64,000 nucleotides of DNA, taken from assembly GCF_958405895.1 (NCBI RefSeq), contig NZ_CATZAR010000003.1; one strand, written 5' to 3'. The translations under genes and the position numbers were made by a program. Shown one piece after another: positions 54,262 through 62,178 of the stretch. Every line of letters begins with the position of its first letter. Within the stretch, counting starts at the first letter, position 1. The stretch is from Ralstonia thomasii. Lineage in GTDB: Bacteria > Pseudomonadota > Gammaproteobacteria > Burkholderiales > Burkholderiaceae. Below the pieces are notes generated by a model. That model was not told the origin of the DNA, made no database searches, and worked only from the letters and a program-made list of their open reading frames with translations.

Positions 54262-54978
54262 TCAGAGCGTGCGGATGATCGTGCGGCGGAACTCGTCGAT
54301 GTGCTCGCGAATGGCTTCGCGCGCTGCGGGCACATCGCGGCGCTCCAGCGCATCGAGCACGGCAAGGTGCTCGTCGTACACGTTCTGCAGGTGTTGCGGC
54401 TCTGAAAGCGAGAGGAACCAGAAGCGCGCCTGCTTCTCGTGCAGGCCGCGCAGCAGTTCGGCCAGCACGCGGTTGCGCGAGGCAGCGGAAATGGCGAGAT
54501 GGAACTTGAGGTCCAGCGCGGCCAGCGCGGCAATGTCCCGGTGCTCGATCAGCGCGGGCGATGCTTCGACGATGGCGCGCATGGCCTCGAAATCGGCCGG
54601 GTGGGCACGCTCGGCGGCCAGCGTTACGCACAGGATCTCGTTGGTGGCGCGCACCTCGATCATGTCGAGCACGTCGTTGAGCGACAGCGGCGTCACCAGC
54701 ACGCCCTTGCGCGGCAGGATCTGCACCAGCCCTTCCACCTCCAGACGATGCAGCGCCTGGTGGATGGGCGTGCGGCCCAGCCCGAGAAGCGCGCCGAGCT
54801 GTGCTTCGTTGAGCGGCTCGCCGGGGCGGAATTCGCACGCCATGATGCGGCGCTTGATCTCGTTGTAGGCGAGTTCACGCATGGCGGCGCCCTTGGGCGC
54901 ATGGGCTGCCGGCTCAACGGCAAACGGTGCGGGCGCGGGTTTGGCGGCGCCGGAAACCAGCTTGATGGGACGCGACAT
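54262..54978 (-). CDS. GntR family transcriptional regulator (FadR/FCD type)
   Basis: A 238-residue regulator. Winged-helix domain at about 35-100 (ELAYNEIKRRIMACEFRPGEPLNEAQLG read in parts; GLGRTPIHQALHRLEVEGLV is the recognition helix and wing) and an FCD ligand domain at about 105-235 with LDLKFHLAI. The first 30 residues are a Pro/Ala-rich extension. It probably represses this operon and the divergent one; a candidate operator is at 55018. Confidence 0.92.
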   Translation of the reverse strand: MSRPIKLVSGAAKPAPAPFAVEPAAHAPKGAAMRELAYNEIKRRIMACEFRPGEPLNEAQLGALLGLGRTPIHQALHRLEVEGLVQILPRKGVLVTPLSLNDVLDMIEVRATNEILCVTLAAERAHPADFEAMRAIVEASPALIEHRDIAALAALDLKFHLAISAASRNRVLAELLRGLHEKQARFWFLSLSEPQHLQNVYDEHLAVLDALERRDVPAAREAIREHIDEFRRTIIRTL

Positions 54979-55017
54979 GGGGCGGCCTTGAATCTAGTAA
55001 AAGTCGAGTGATGGTAT

Positions 55018-55031
55018 TGTGATATCTCACA
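55018..55031. promoter_or_regulatory. Putative GntR operator
   Basis: TGTGA TATC TCACA, a 5-bp inverted repeat with a 4-base centre, lies in the 175-base space between the divergent gntR and monooxygenase genes. It is too short for a CRP site, which has a 6-base centre. Confidence 0.5.
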
Positions 55032-55153
55032 GAGCGTCAAGCGGCCAACACGCCGCATTCAGCTGTCTTCATCTAGGTATTTGCCCTGATATGCCGCCGG
55101 CTGGCTGCCGTTGATATTCGTTATAGACTGCAACAAATTTCAGGGAGACAGCC

Positions 55154-56419
55154 ATGAAGATCGCCGTCATCGGGGCGGGCATCGGCGGCCTGACGCTCGC
55201 GTTGATGGCCGAGCGCCAAGGTTTCGAGGTCGAAGTGTGGGAGGCCGTGCAGACGCTGCGGCCGCTGGGCGTTGGCATCAACCTGCTGCCGCACGCCGCG
55301 CGCCAGTTGTGCGAACTGGGGCTGGAAGACACGCTGAGTGCGCTGGCGATTCGCACATCCGCGCTGGCTTACTACAACCGTTTCGGCCAGCCGATCTGGC
55401 ACGAGCCGCGCGGGCTGGCCGCCGGGTACGACTGGCCGCAGTTCTCCATCCATCGCGGCGAATTCCAGATGACCCTGGCCGATGCCGTGATTGAGCGGCT
55501 CGGTGCTGGTTGCATCCGTCTTGGTCACAGCTTCGAGGCGGTCCAATCGACGGGTGAGAAGGGCGGCCCCGTGCGCTTCACCCTGCGCGATCGCGCCAAC
55601 GACACCGTGGTTGAATCCTCGGCAGACGTGCTGATCGGCGCGGATGGCATCCACTCTGCCGTGCGCCGGCACTTCTACCCGACGGGCGATGCCCCACGTT
55701 TTGCGGGCCGCATGCTGTGGCGCGCCGTCACCGACGCAGCGCCGTATCTCGATGGCCACACCATGTTCATGGCGGGCCACCAGGACCAGAAGTTCGTTGC
55801 CTATCCGATCTCGGAACCACTGCGCCAGCAGGGCCGCTCACGCATCAACTGGATTGCCGAACTGCGCGTGCCCGACGAGGCGCCGCCACGCAGCGACTGG
55901 AACCGCGAGGTCGATCGCGCGATCTTCCGCAGCGCCTTCGCCGACTGGAAATGGGATTGGATCGACATCCCGGCCTTGATCGACGGTGCGCAAGCCGTGT
56001 ACGAATTCCCGCTCGTCGACAAAGACCCGTTGCCACGCTGGACCTTCGGTCGCGTCACGCTGCTGGGCGATGCGGCGCACCCGATGTATCCGATCGGCTC
56101 GAACGGTAGCGCGCAGGCGATTCTCGATGCACGCGCGTTGGTCGATTGCCTGCTCGCCACGCGCAACACTGGCGTGGCGCTGCGTGAGTACGAGGCCGAC
56201 CGCCTGCCGCGCACGGCCGGCATCGTGCTGCGCAATCGCCTCAATGGCCCGGAGCAGGTCATGCAACTCGCGCATGAACGCGCACCCCAAGGCTTTGCGC
56301 GCATCGACGACGTGATCCCGCGCTCCGAGCTGGAAGGGATTGCGATGCGCTATAAAAAGCTGGCCGGCTTCGATCCGCAATCGCTGCGCGATCAGCTGCC
56401 CATGCCCCGCCGCGCCTGA
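55154..56419 (+). CDS. FAD-dependent monooxygenase (flavin-dependent oxidoreductase)
   Basis: A 421-residue class A flavoprotein monooxygenase. FAD-binding GAGIGG (7-12), the second motif DVLIGADGIHSAVRR, and the third GRVTLLGDAAHPMYPIGSNG are all intact. Family members hydroxylate aromatic or heteroaromatic acids with NAD(P)H and O2. AGGGAGA precedes the ATG. It is the first gene of the rightward arm of the divergent catabolic cluster. Confidence 0.9.
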   Translation: MKIAVIGAGIGGLTLALMAERQGFEVEVWEAVQTLRPLGVGINLLPHAARQLCELGLEDTLSALAIRTSALAYYNRFGQPIWHEPRGLAAGYDWPQFSIHRGEFQMTLADAVIERLGAGCIRLGHSFEAVQSTGEKGGPVRFTLRDRANDTVVESSADVLIGADGIHSAVRRHFYPTGDAPRFAGRMLWRAVTDAAPYLDGHTMFMAGHQDQKFVAYPISEPLRQQGRSRINWIAELRVPDEAPPRSDWNREVDRAIFRSAFADWKWDWIDIPALIDGAQAVYEFPLVDKDPLPRWTFGRVTLLGDAAHPMYPIGSNGSAQAILDARALVDCLLATRNTGVALREYEADRLPRTAGIVLRNRLNGPEQVMQLAHERAPQGFARIDDVIPRSELEGIAMRYKKLAGFDPQSLRDQLPMPRRA

Positions 56420-56464
56420 AAAACCCGTAACGCATTCACACGCCAGAAGAGAAAAGGGGACCCC

Positions 56465-57598
56465 ATGACCATCCGCCGCACCCTCTGCGCCGCCGCTGCG
56501 CTGTTGCTTGCCACCGCAGCCCATGCCGAAATCGTCGTTGGTGTGAGCCTGTCGACCACAGGTCCGTCGGCGTCGCTCGGCATCACGCAGAAGAACTCGC
56601 TGGCGTTCTATCCGGACACCATCGGCGGGGAAAAGCTGCGCCTCGTGGTGGTGGATGACGCCTCCGACCCGAGCACCGGCACGCGCCTGGCGCGCAAGCT
56701 CGTGACGGAAGACCACGTCGACATCATCGTTGGCTCATCGGCGGTGGCACCGTCGATTGCGATTGCCGAAGTCGCCACTGAATCGCACACGCCGCAACTG
56801 GCGTTGGCGCCGGTCGAGCTGAAACCGGGCAAGGGCGATTGGACCTACCGGCTTGCGCAGCCGATCTCGCTGATGGCCGAGGCGATTGCCACGCGCATGG
56901 AGGCGTCCGGCGTCAAGAACGTCGGCTTCATCGGCTTTGCCGATGCGTACGGCGAAAGCTGGCTGAAGGACTTCACCGCCGCCGCCACGCCGCGCGGCAT
57001 CAAGATCGTCGACGTGGAACGCTATGCCCGCGCGGATACCAGCGTGACGGGGCAGGTCGCCAAGCTGGTCAGCATCAAGCCGGATGCGATCCTGGTGGCC
57101 GGCGCGGGCACGGGCGCTGCGCTGCCGCACACCGCGTTGCGCGATCGGGGTTATGCGGGGCCGATCTACCAGACGCACGGCGCGGCGACGAAAGACCTGA
57201 TCCGCATCGGCGGCAAGGCGGTCGATGGAGCCATCCTGCCGGCAGGCCCGGTGATCGTGGCGGAGCAATTGCCCGACAGCCACCCGAGCAAAAAGACGGC
57301 GCTTGAATACGTGACGCGTTATGAGAAGGCCAACGGCCCCGACACGCGCACGCAGTTCGGCGCCCACACGTGGGATGCGCTGCAGGTGCTCCAGCGCATC
57401 GTGCCGGTGGCGCTCAAGAAGGCCAAGCCCGGCACGTCTGAGTTCCGCCAGGCGCTGAAGAACGCGCTGGAATCGGAGCACGACATTGTCGTTTCGCACG
57501 GGGTGCTCAACTACACAGCCACGGATCACTTCGGCTTTGACGCACGTGGCCGTGTGCTGCTGACCATCGACCACGGCAAGTGGAAATTGCTGAACTGA
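56465..57598 (+). CDS. ABC transporter substrate-binding protein (Leu/Ile/Val-type)
   Basis: A 377-residue periplasmic binding protein with a signal peptide (about 1-22, ending AHA) and the LivJ/HmgA-like fold (VGVSLSTTGPSASLG at the mature start). No permease or ATPase genes are in the window, so it either uses a remote transporter or serves as a sensor. It lies 45 bases after the monooxygenase gene. An imperfect T-less hairpin follows at 57604-57630. Confidence 0.9.
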   Translation: MTIRRTLCAAAALLLATAAHAEIVVGVSLSTTGPSASLGITQKNSLAFYPDTIGGEKLRLVVVDDASDPSTGTRLARKLVTEDHVDIIVGSSAVAPSIAIAEVATESHTPQLALAPVELKPGKGDWTYRLAQPISLMAEAIATRMEASGVKNVGFIGFADAYGESWLKDFTAAATPRGIKIVDVERYARADTSVTGQVAKLVSIKPDAILVAGAGTGAALPHTALRDRGYAGPIYQTHGAATKDLIRIGGKAVDGAILPAGPVIVAEQLPDSHPSKKTALEYVTRYEKANGPDTRTQFGAHTWDALQVLQRIVPVALKKAKPGTSEFRQALKNALESEHDIVVSHGVLNYTATDHFGFDARGRVLLTIDHGKWKLLN

Positions 57599-57603
57599 CG
57601 CGT

Positions 57604-57630
57604 ATGCGCCCGCATGGCCGGCGGGCGCAT
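57604..57630 (+). terminator. GC-rich hairpin between the binding protein and marR
   Basis: A perfect 10-bp stem ATGCGCCCGC/GCGGGCGCAT around a 7-base loop follows the stop codon by 5 bases. There is no T tract, so terminator function is uncertain. Confidence 0.5.
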
Positions 57631-57671
57631 CGCCGACGATAATCGAGGGGTCCTTCACCATCGACACCGCC

Positions 57672-58187
57672 ATGCCGCGCACGCCCAAAGCCGACGACCT
57701 GTATCCCGCCGTGGCCCCTTCGGGGCATTTCAACCCGCATCTGGCAGACGTGGAGTATGGCGCGCTCGATGGGCTGGTCGGCTATGCCGTGCGCCGCGCG
57801 CAGCTGCACATCTACGAAGATTTCGTGCGCTCCCTGCAGACGTGGCACATCACGCCGCCGCGCTTCTCGGCCATGACCGTGATCGCGCACAACCCGAACC
57901 TCAAGCTGACCGAGCTGGCCAACATCCTGGGCGTGGCACGCTCCGGTGCGGTGCTGCTGGTCGATACGCTGGAAGACATGGGCATGGTCGAGCGCCAGCC
58001 CTCGCCCAAGGACAAGCGCGCGTTCCGGCTCGTGCTGACCGCCAAGGGCGCGACTACCCTCGACGACATCACCCGGGCCGTCACCGCGCACGATGCCCGC
58101 GTGACCGCGCATCTTTCGACCGACGAGCGATACACGCTGCTGGCGCTGCTCAACAAGCTGGCCTCGGGGCCGGATTCTGCTTCCTGA
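57672..58187 (+). CDS. MarR family transcriptional regulator
   Basis: A 171-residue regulator with the MarR winged helix: LTELANILGVARSGAVLLVDTLEDMGMVERQ and the wing PKDKRAFRLVLTAKG. It presumably responds to an aromatic or phenolic effector. It ends the rightward arm and could regulate it together with the divergent GntR protein. Confidence 0.9.
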   Translation: MPRTPKADDLYPAVAPSGHFNPHLADVEYGALDGLVGYAVRRAQLHIYEDFVRSLQTWHITPPRFSAMTVIAHNPNLKLTELANILGVARSGAVLLVDTLEDMGMVERQPSPKDKRAFRLVLTAKGATTLDDITRAVTAHDARVTAHLSTDERYTLLALLNKLASGPDSAS

Positions 58188-58213
58188 TCTGCAAGCCGGC
58201 GCGTACAAATGGC

Positions 58214-58244
58214 AAGCGGCCCGAAGGTGGGCCGCTTTGCTTTG
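58214..58244 (+). terminator. Intrinsic terminator after marR
   Basis: A perfect 9-bp stem AAGCGGCCC/GGGCCGCTT with a 6-base loop is followed by TGCTTTGG; the T tract is short. Confidence 0.75.
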
Positions 58245-58269
58245 GTGCGAACTGCGAGCCGCGAACGCT

Positions 58270-58611
58270 TCAGCGCTTGTTCGCGTCGATGGCCTTCTGC
58301 CAGAGGTCCTTGTCCGGCGGATACAGCGAATCGAAGTACTCGCGCAGCGCGCAGATTTCCTGGACGATCTCGAACGGAAAGCCCTGGCGGCCACCGCGCT
58401 CGTCAATCTGCAGGCTGTTCAGATAGCGCCGGCAGCCAATGAAATCGGCCCACTTGGAGGCGATCGTGTTGATGATGCGCGGAAACTTCCGGCCGAGTTC
58501 GATCGGCCGCACCGGGTCAGGCAGGGACGCGAGCCACCGGATGGCGTCGCGGGTGAGCGCGAAGTCATCGTCGTTCTGCTGCTTGCGTTGAGTGGTGGGA
58601 TCTTGAGTCAT
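58270..58611 (-). CDS. Conserved hypothetical protein
   Basis: A 113-residue soluble protein. Segments ELGRKFPRIINTIASKW and GFPFEIVQEICALREYFDSLYPP look like conserved helical core; I recall similar small proteins in Ralstonia and Burkholderia, but no function. There is no signal or membrane helix. A long hydrophilic N-terminal stretch (1-20) precedes the core. Confidence 0.65.
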   Translation of the reverse strand: MTQDPTTQRKQQNDDDFALTRDAIRWLASLPDPVRPIELGRKFPRIINTIASKWADFIGCRRYLNSLQIDERGGRQGFPFEIVQEICALREYFDSLYPPDKDLWQKAIDANKR

Positions 58612-58783
58612 ATCGGATGCGAATCCTTGAAAGCTAGTGTACCCCTCCCACGCCGGGCCGCCAGCCCGACAGGCGAGGGTCTTGACGCATCACCTGTTTG
58701 ATTCGACCGCCGCCACAGCCACTGTTCCGCCGTTTTCTTGCCAAGGCTGGGGTGTGCCGCAAGTCGCCCAATCCACATTCGCC

Positions 58784-58810
58784 TCAAGTTTTGCGCAGGC
58801 TTGCCGATAA
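58784..58810 (+). promoter_or_regulatory. FliA (sigma-28) type promoter of the HD-GYP gene
   Basis: TCAAGTTT, 11 bases, then GCCGATAA. The -10 matches the sigma-28 consensus in all 8 positions and the -35 in 7 of 8, at the exact spacing. It lies 145 bases before the start. The rest of the 343-base gap before the gene shows no coding sequence. Confidence 0.85.
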
Positions 58811-58954
58811 GCCAAGCGCGGTTTGGCGCGCTGATGGACCAGAGCATCCACCAACGTAAAACGCCTAGACTGCGAAACACGAGCCAGTGTCGGCTGGCAC
58901 GCCGCTCCCCTAATTCAATCAAAAAACCGGACTTCGAGCCGAGGTAGGCAGGGT

Positions 58955-60175
58955 ATGAAGCGAATCGATGCGAGCCAATTGCGTGTCGGCATGTTTGTGA
59001 TGAAGCTGGGCGGGTCCTGGCTCAAGCATCCGTTCTGGCGTGCGCAATTCCAGTTGTCCCACCAGGGTCAGATCGACGACATCCGCCGCGCGGGTATCAC
59101 CGAGATCTGGATCGACCCCGAGCGCGGCGAAGACGTCATGTCGGAGACGCTGATGCCCGCCCCGGCTCCGGCCCCGGCACCCGCGCCCGAGCCGCTCACG
59201 CGCGAAACCCTGGCCGCGCGGCCGCCGCTCACGCCGACGTCGCTCAAGGAAGAGTGGAAGCACGCCCAGCAGCTGATGCAGAACGGCAAGGCGACGCTTG
59301 GCCACATGTTTGCCGAAGCGCGCATGGGCCGTGCGCTGGAAACCGAAAAGGCGCTGCTGCTGGTGGATGACGTGTCGAACTCGCTGGCACGCAACTCCTA
59401 CGCGCTGATTGCGCTGGCGCGGCTGAAGAACAAGGACGACTACACCTACCTGCATTCGTTTGCCGTGTGTGCGTTGATGGTGGCGCTGGCCAAGACGCTG
59501 GGGCTGCCTGAAGACGAGATTCGCGAATGCGGGCTGGGCGGGCTGGTGCACGACATCGGCAAATCCGCCATGCCGCGCACGCTGCTCGACAAGAGCACCG
59601 CGCTCACCAAGGACGAGCTGGCGCTGCTGCAGACGCACGCCGTGGGCGGCCATCACCTGCTGCAGGGTACAGGCCAGTTCAGCGAGATTGCGCGCGAGAT
59701 CAGCCTGCACCACCATGAGCGCATTGACGGCAGCGGCTATCCCGACGCCCAGAAGGCCGACGGCATCAGCCTGTGGGCCAAGATGGGCGCCATTTGCGAT
59801 GTGTACGACACGCTCACGTCGAGCAGCCCGTACCACCATGCGTGGTCTCCCGCGCAGGCGCTGAAATACATGATGGCGCGCACAGACACGCAGTTCGACC
59901 GGACCGTGTTCCAGGCCTTCACGCGCAGCGTGGGCATTTACCCGGTGGGCACGCTGGTCAAACTGCGCACTAACCGGCTGGGTGTGGTAGTCCACCAGAA
60001 CGACGCGTCTGCGCTCAAGCCGGATGTGGTCGTTTTCTATTCGGGCAACACCAAGACGCGCGTGCGCCCCGAGCGCATCAGTTTGGGCAAGTCCGACGAT
60101 TCGATCGTCACCGTGGAAGACGCCACCACCTGGGGTTTGTCGGACGAGGAAGTCTCCGACATGTGCCTGGTCTGA
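58955..60175 (+). CDS. HD-GYP domain c-di-GMP phosphodiesterase with DUF3391
   Basis: A 406-residue protein. N-terminal DUF3391 (about 1-65), a Pro/Ala-repeat linker (about 70-80), then an HD-GYP domain (about 130-330) with HD in LVHDIGKSAMP and HHERIDGSGYP matching HHExxDGxGYP, so it is likely active, and a C-terminal extension with beta-strands. It should degrade c-di-GMP and favour motility. A sigma-28 promoter upstream would make it with late flagellar genes. The start has no strong ribosome binding site but follows AGGCAGGG. Confidence 0.93.
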   Translation: MKRIDASQLRVGMFVMKLGGSWLKHPFWRAQFQLSHQGQIDDIRRAGITEIWIDPERGEDVMSETLMPAPAPAPAPAPEPLTRETLAARPPLTPTSLKEEWKHAQQLMQNGKATLGHMFAEARMGRALETEKALLLVDDVSNSLARNSYALIALARLKNKDDYTYLHSFAVCALMVALAKTLGLPEDEIRECGLGGLVHDIGKSAMPRTLLDKSTALTKDELALLQTHAVGGHHLLQGTGQFSEIAREISLHHHERIDGSGYPDAQKADGISLWAKMGAICDVYDTLTSSSPYHHAWSPAQALKYMMARTDTQFDRTVFQAFTRSVGIYPVGTLVKLRTNRLGVVVHQNDASALKPDVVVFYSGNTKTRVRPERISLGKSDDSIVTVEDATTWGLSDEEVSDMCLV

Positions 60176-60192
60176 GGCGTCGGCTCACGGCG

Positions 60193-60354
60193 TCAGAAGT
60201 CTTCCACGGGAGGCTCTTTCTGCTCCGCTGGATTCGGGCGGGTGTCGCGTGGTACCAGCGGCTCGCCCGGCTTGCGCTTGGCCGGCTCGGGCTGCGCTTT
60301 GGGGCTTGCGGGCTGTGTCGTATCGGTTTCGGAACGGCGTGGCTGGGTGGGCAT
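60193..60354 (-). CDS. Small proline/glutamate/lysine-rich protein
   Basis: A 53-residue protein that is hydrophilic and probably disordered (11 Pro, many Glu, Lys and Gln), ending in EDF. The ATG at 60354 has an AGGAGA ribosome binding site at good spacing, which is why I accept it over the longer 86-residue frame. Function unknown. It is convergent with the HD-GYP gene, 17 bases apart. Confidence 0.6.
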   Translation of the reverse strand: MPTQPRRSETDTTQPASPKAQPEPAKRKPGEPLVPRDTRPNPAEQKEPPVEDF

Positions 60355-60583
60355 CGCGGTCTCCTGATCTGCGGATGCTTCTCTTCCAGCATGTCGCGCG
60401 CCTGGCAAGCCCCTACGACTTATGTGTATTTTTCTTAACACGGACTTCAACAAACTTCATGGCGCACCCCTCTAAAGTGGGGTACGTTTGAGTCGTTGGT
60501 TTTTACATTGCTGAACAATCGCCACACATTCAGAGCGACGTCGGCAATCCGCAAACAAACGATTCAGTCTTCCGGGGGGTGAC

Positions 60584-61570
60584 ATGAACGTTTCCAATCT
60601 GCTGCATGCGGCGTCGAACTGGGTTGTCCAGTCGCGCGCCTTCAATGTCACGCAATCGGTTGCACACCATCGCACGCCTAGCGATGCGCTGTCGCACTGG
60701 AAACTCGATATCTGGCACAAGAGCGTGCCGTTCCTGTTCGAGGGCGGCCTTGCCGAACCCGCGCATCAGCTGTTTCCCAAGCATCTTGCGCATGCCGAAT
60801 GGGTGGACGAGCTGCACCACCACCTGGCTCAGCTTGTGGGCGTGCGCCGCGAGCATCGCAAGATCGATATCCGCGCGGTGACGGGGCTGGCGCAGTCGCC
60901 GTGCTCGGTGCATTCGTTCCCGAGCATGCTGGTGTTTGCGCATCAGCATTGCCGTCGCATTCCGCACAGCACGGACGCCGACTTTGCCGCCAACCGGCGC
61001 CACGTCTTCCGCTACGCCGATCAGGCCAACGTGTTCCGTGCCTACGACTTTGCCGGCGGCGAGCTGTTCTACATGAACGAGTGGGGCGCGCACCATTTCG
61101 CCGCCCTGGCGTTGCAGGCGCGAACGCAGAATCGTGAACTGCTGATCGATGCCGAAGTGCGTCACGCGCGGTCTGCGCTGGGCTTGCGTCGGTTGCTTGA
61201 CGGCTTCTATGTGATCGGCGCGCGGCGGCAAGGGCAGCAGCGTTACGGCACGCGTTTGTCGGAAGCGCTGGCCAGCCACCAGGTGCCGCATCGCTGGATG
61301 CATGGGCGCCGCGAGGCCGAAGGCTTCGAGTTGTGCTTCCTGCCCAAGTCCGACCGCTTTGCCAATTGCGTGGGCGAGCAACTCGTGCGCGACGGCTGGT
61401 TCGACTATGGCGCCTGGCTGGCCAGCCTGCACGATGCCACCGAGGTGGGCGCCCCCGCGCAACGCGCCGAGGCCGCCCGCAAGACGCGCTCCAACTGGAA
61501 GCGCGTGCCGGTGCCGAGCCTGGGCGTGCCGACGGGTCTCATGCCGGGTTTTGCGCACACGCGCTTGTAA
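60584..61570 (+). CDS. Conserved hypothetical protein
   Basis: A 328-residue soluble protein I do not recognise. It is unusually rich in His (over 20), for example HHHLAQLVG and AHHFAALAL, and contains no signal peptide or membrane segment. GGGGGTGAC precedes the ATG. It might bind metal or act as an enzyme. There is no operon partner; a TAAAGT-containing sequence upstream has a poor sigma-28 -10 box, so I do not call a promoter. Confidence 0.65.
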   Translation: MNVSNLLHAASNWVVQSRAFNVTQSVAHHRTPSDALSHWKLDIWHKSVPFLFEGGLAEPAHQLFPKHLAHAEWVDELHHHLAQLVGVRREHRKIDIRAVTGLAQSPCSVHSFPSMLVFAHQHCRRIPHSTDADFAANRRHVFRYADQANVFRAYDFAGGELFYMNEWGAHHFAALALQARTQNRELLIDAEVRHARSALGLRRLLDGFYVIGARRQGQQRYGTRLSEALASHQVPHRWMHGRREAEGFELCFLPKSDRFANCVGEQLVRDGWFDYGAWLASLHDATEVGAPAQRAEAARKTRSNWKRVPVPSLGVPTGLMPGFAHTRL

Positions 61571-61667
61571 TACAAGGGCGCTACGGTCGGGGGTTGTTCT
61601 GCCCCTCCACCTGACGGATTGCTGAATCAGGCGGCTGGTGTCAGAATTCGCAACTTAGTTGCATTGG

Positions 61668-61697
61668 GGCGCACAATGTCGGGTGACATTGTGCGCC
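61668..61697 (+). promoter_or_regulatory. Perfect hairpin over the DUF2946 start codon
   Basis: Arms GGCGCACAATGTC (61668-61680) and GACATTGTGCGCC (61685-61697) pair perfectly over 13 bp with a GGGT loop. The ATG of the DUF2946 gene (61676-61678) lies in the left arm. In RNA this would hide the start codon; as DNA it is a candidate operator. Confidence 0.7.
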
Positions 61698-62092
61698 GGC
61701 ACCTGCGCCCGACCTTGCGTTCCTTCCGCTCCTCCTTCCTCCATCCGCGTTGGCTGGCTTGCCTGCTGACCGTGTTCCTGCTGTTTGGTCAGCAGGGCGC
61801 GCTGCGGCATGCGCTCTCGCATTGGAGTGAATTCGGCGAAGCGGCCGGCGTCGAGTTCAACGCCGCCGCCACGGCCAAGCCGGCCAGCGCCGAGCGCAGC
61901 CAGCCCGCGCAGGAGCACGCCGCGTGCTTGCAGTGCGCTGCCTATGCTGCGCTGGCGGCTGCCTTGCCGATGCTGGTGGCGCTGCGCCTGGCGCATACGC
62001 GGCGCTGGCACTTTCCGCGCATCGGCTTTCATGCGGGCGCGCCGGTCTTTCCGGTGGCCGTGTGTTCGCGCGATCCTCCATTCCGCCTTTGA
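61676..62092 (+). CDS. DUF2946 family protein
   Basis: A 138-residue protein with two likely membrane helices (about 22-40 and 90-115) and a periplasmic HxxxH-like region including ACLQCAAYAALAAALP, where the CLQC motif may bind metal. DUF2946 proteins usually accompany copper- or TonB-related genes; function unknown. The ATG at 61676 sits in a perfect hairpin (61668-61697); GTG at 61691 is a possible alternative. The TonB-dependent receptor gene follows 86 bases later. Confidence 0.75.
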   Translation: MSGDIVRRHLRPTLRSFRSSFLHPRWLACLLTVFLLFGQQGALRHALSHWSEFGEAAGVEFNAAATAKPASAERSQPAQEHAACLQCAAYAALAAALPMLVALRLAHTRRWHFPRIGFHAGAPVFPVAVCSRDPPFRL

Positions 62093-62178
62093 TTCCTGCC
62101 CTGCCCGTCGGCGCGCGCGTTGTGTTGACCCATGCGCGGGCCGCTGTTTAACGCATCCGCTCGATTCAAAGGTCTTTC

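Noticed and set aside
55018..55031. CRP site
   Set aside because: The TGTGA/TCACA arms are 4 bases apart, whereas CRP sites need 6.
60470..60520. Sigma-28 promoter before the 60584 gene
   Set aside because: A TAAAGT -35-like sequence is present but the -10 (GTCGTTGG) matches only about half of GCCGATAA.
61571..62178. Riboswitch (cobalamin or metal type) before the TonB-dependent receptor
   Set aside because: No conserved B12-box or other riboswitch signature was visible; only simple inverted repeats were found.
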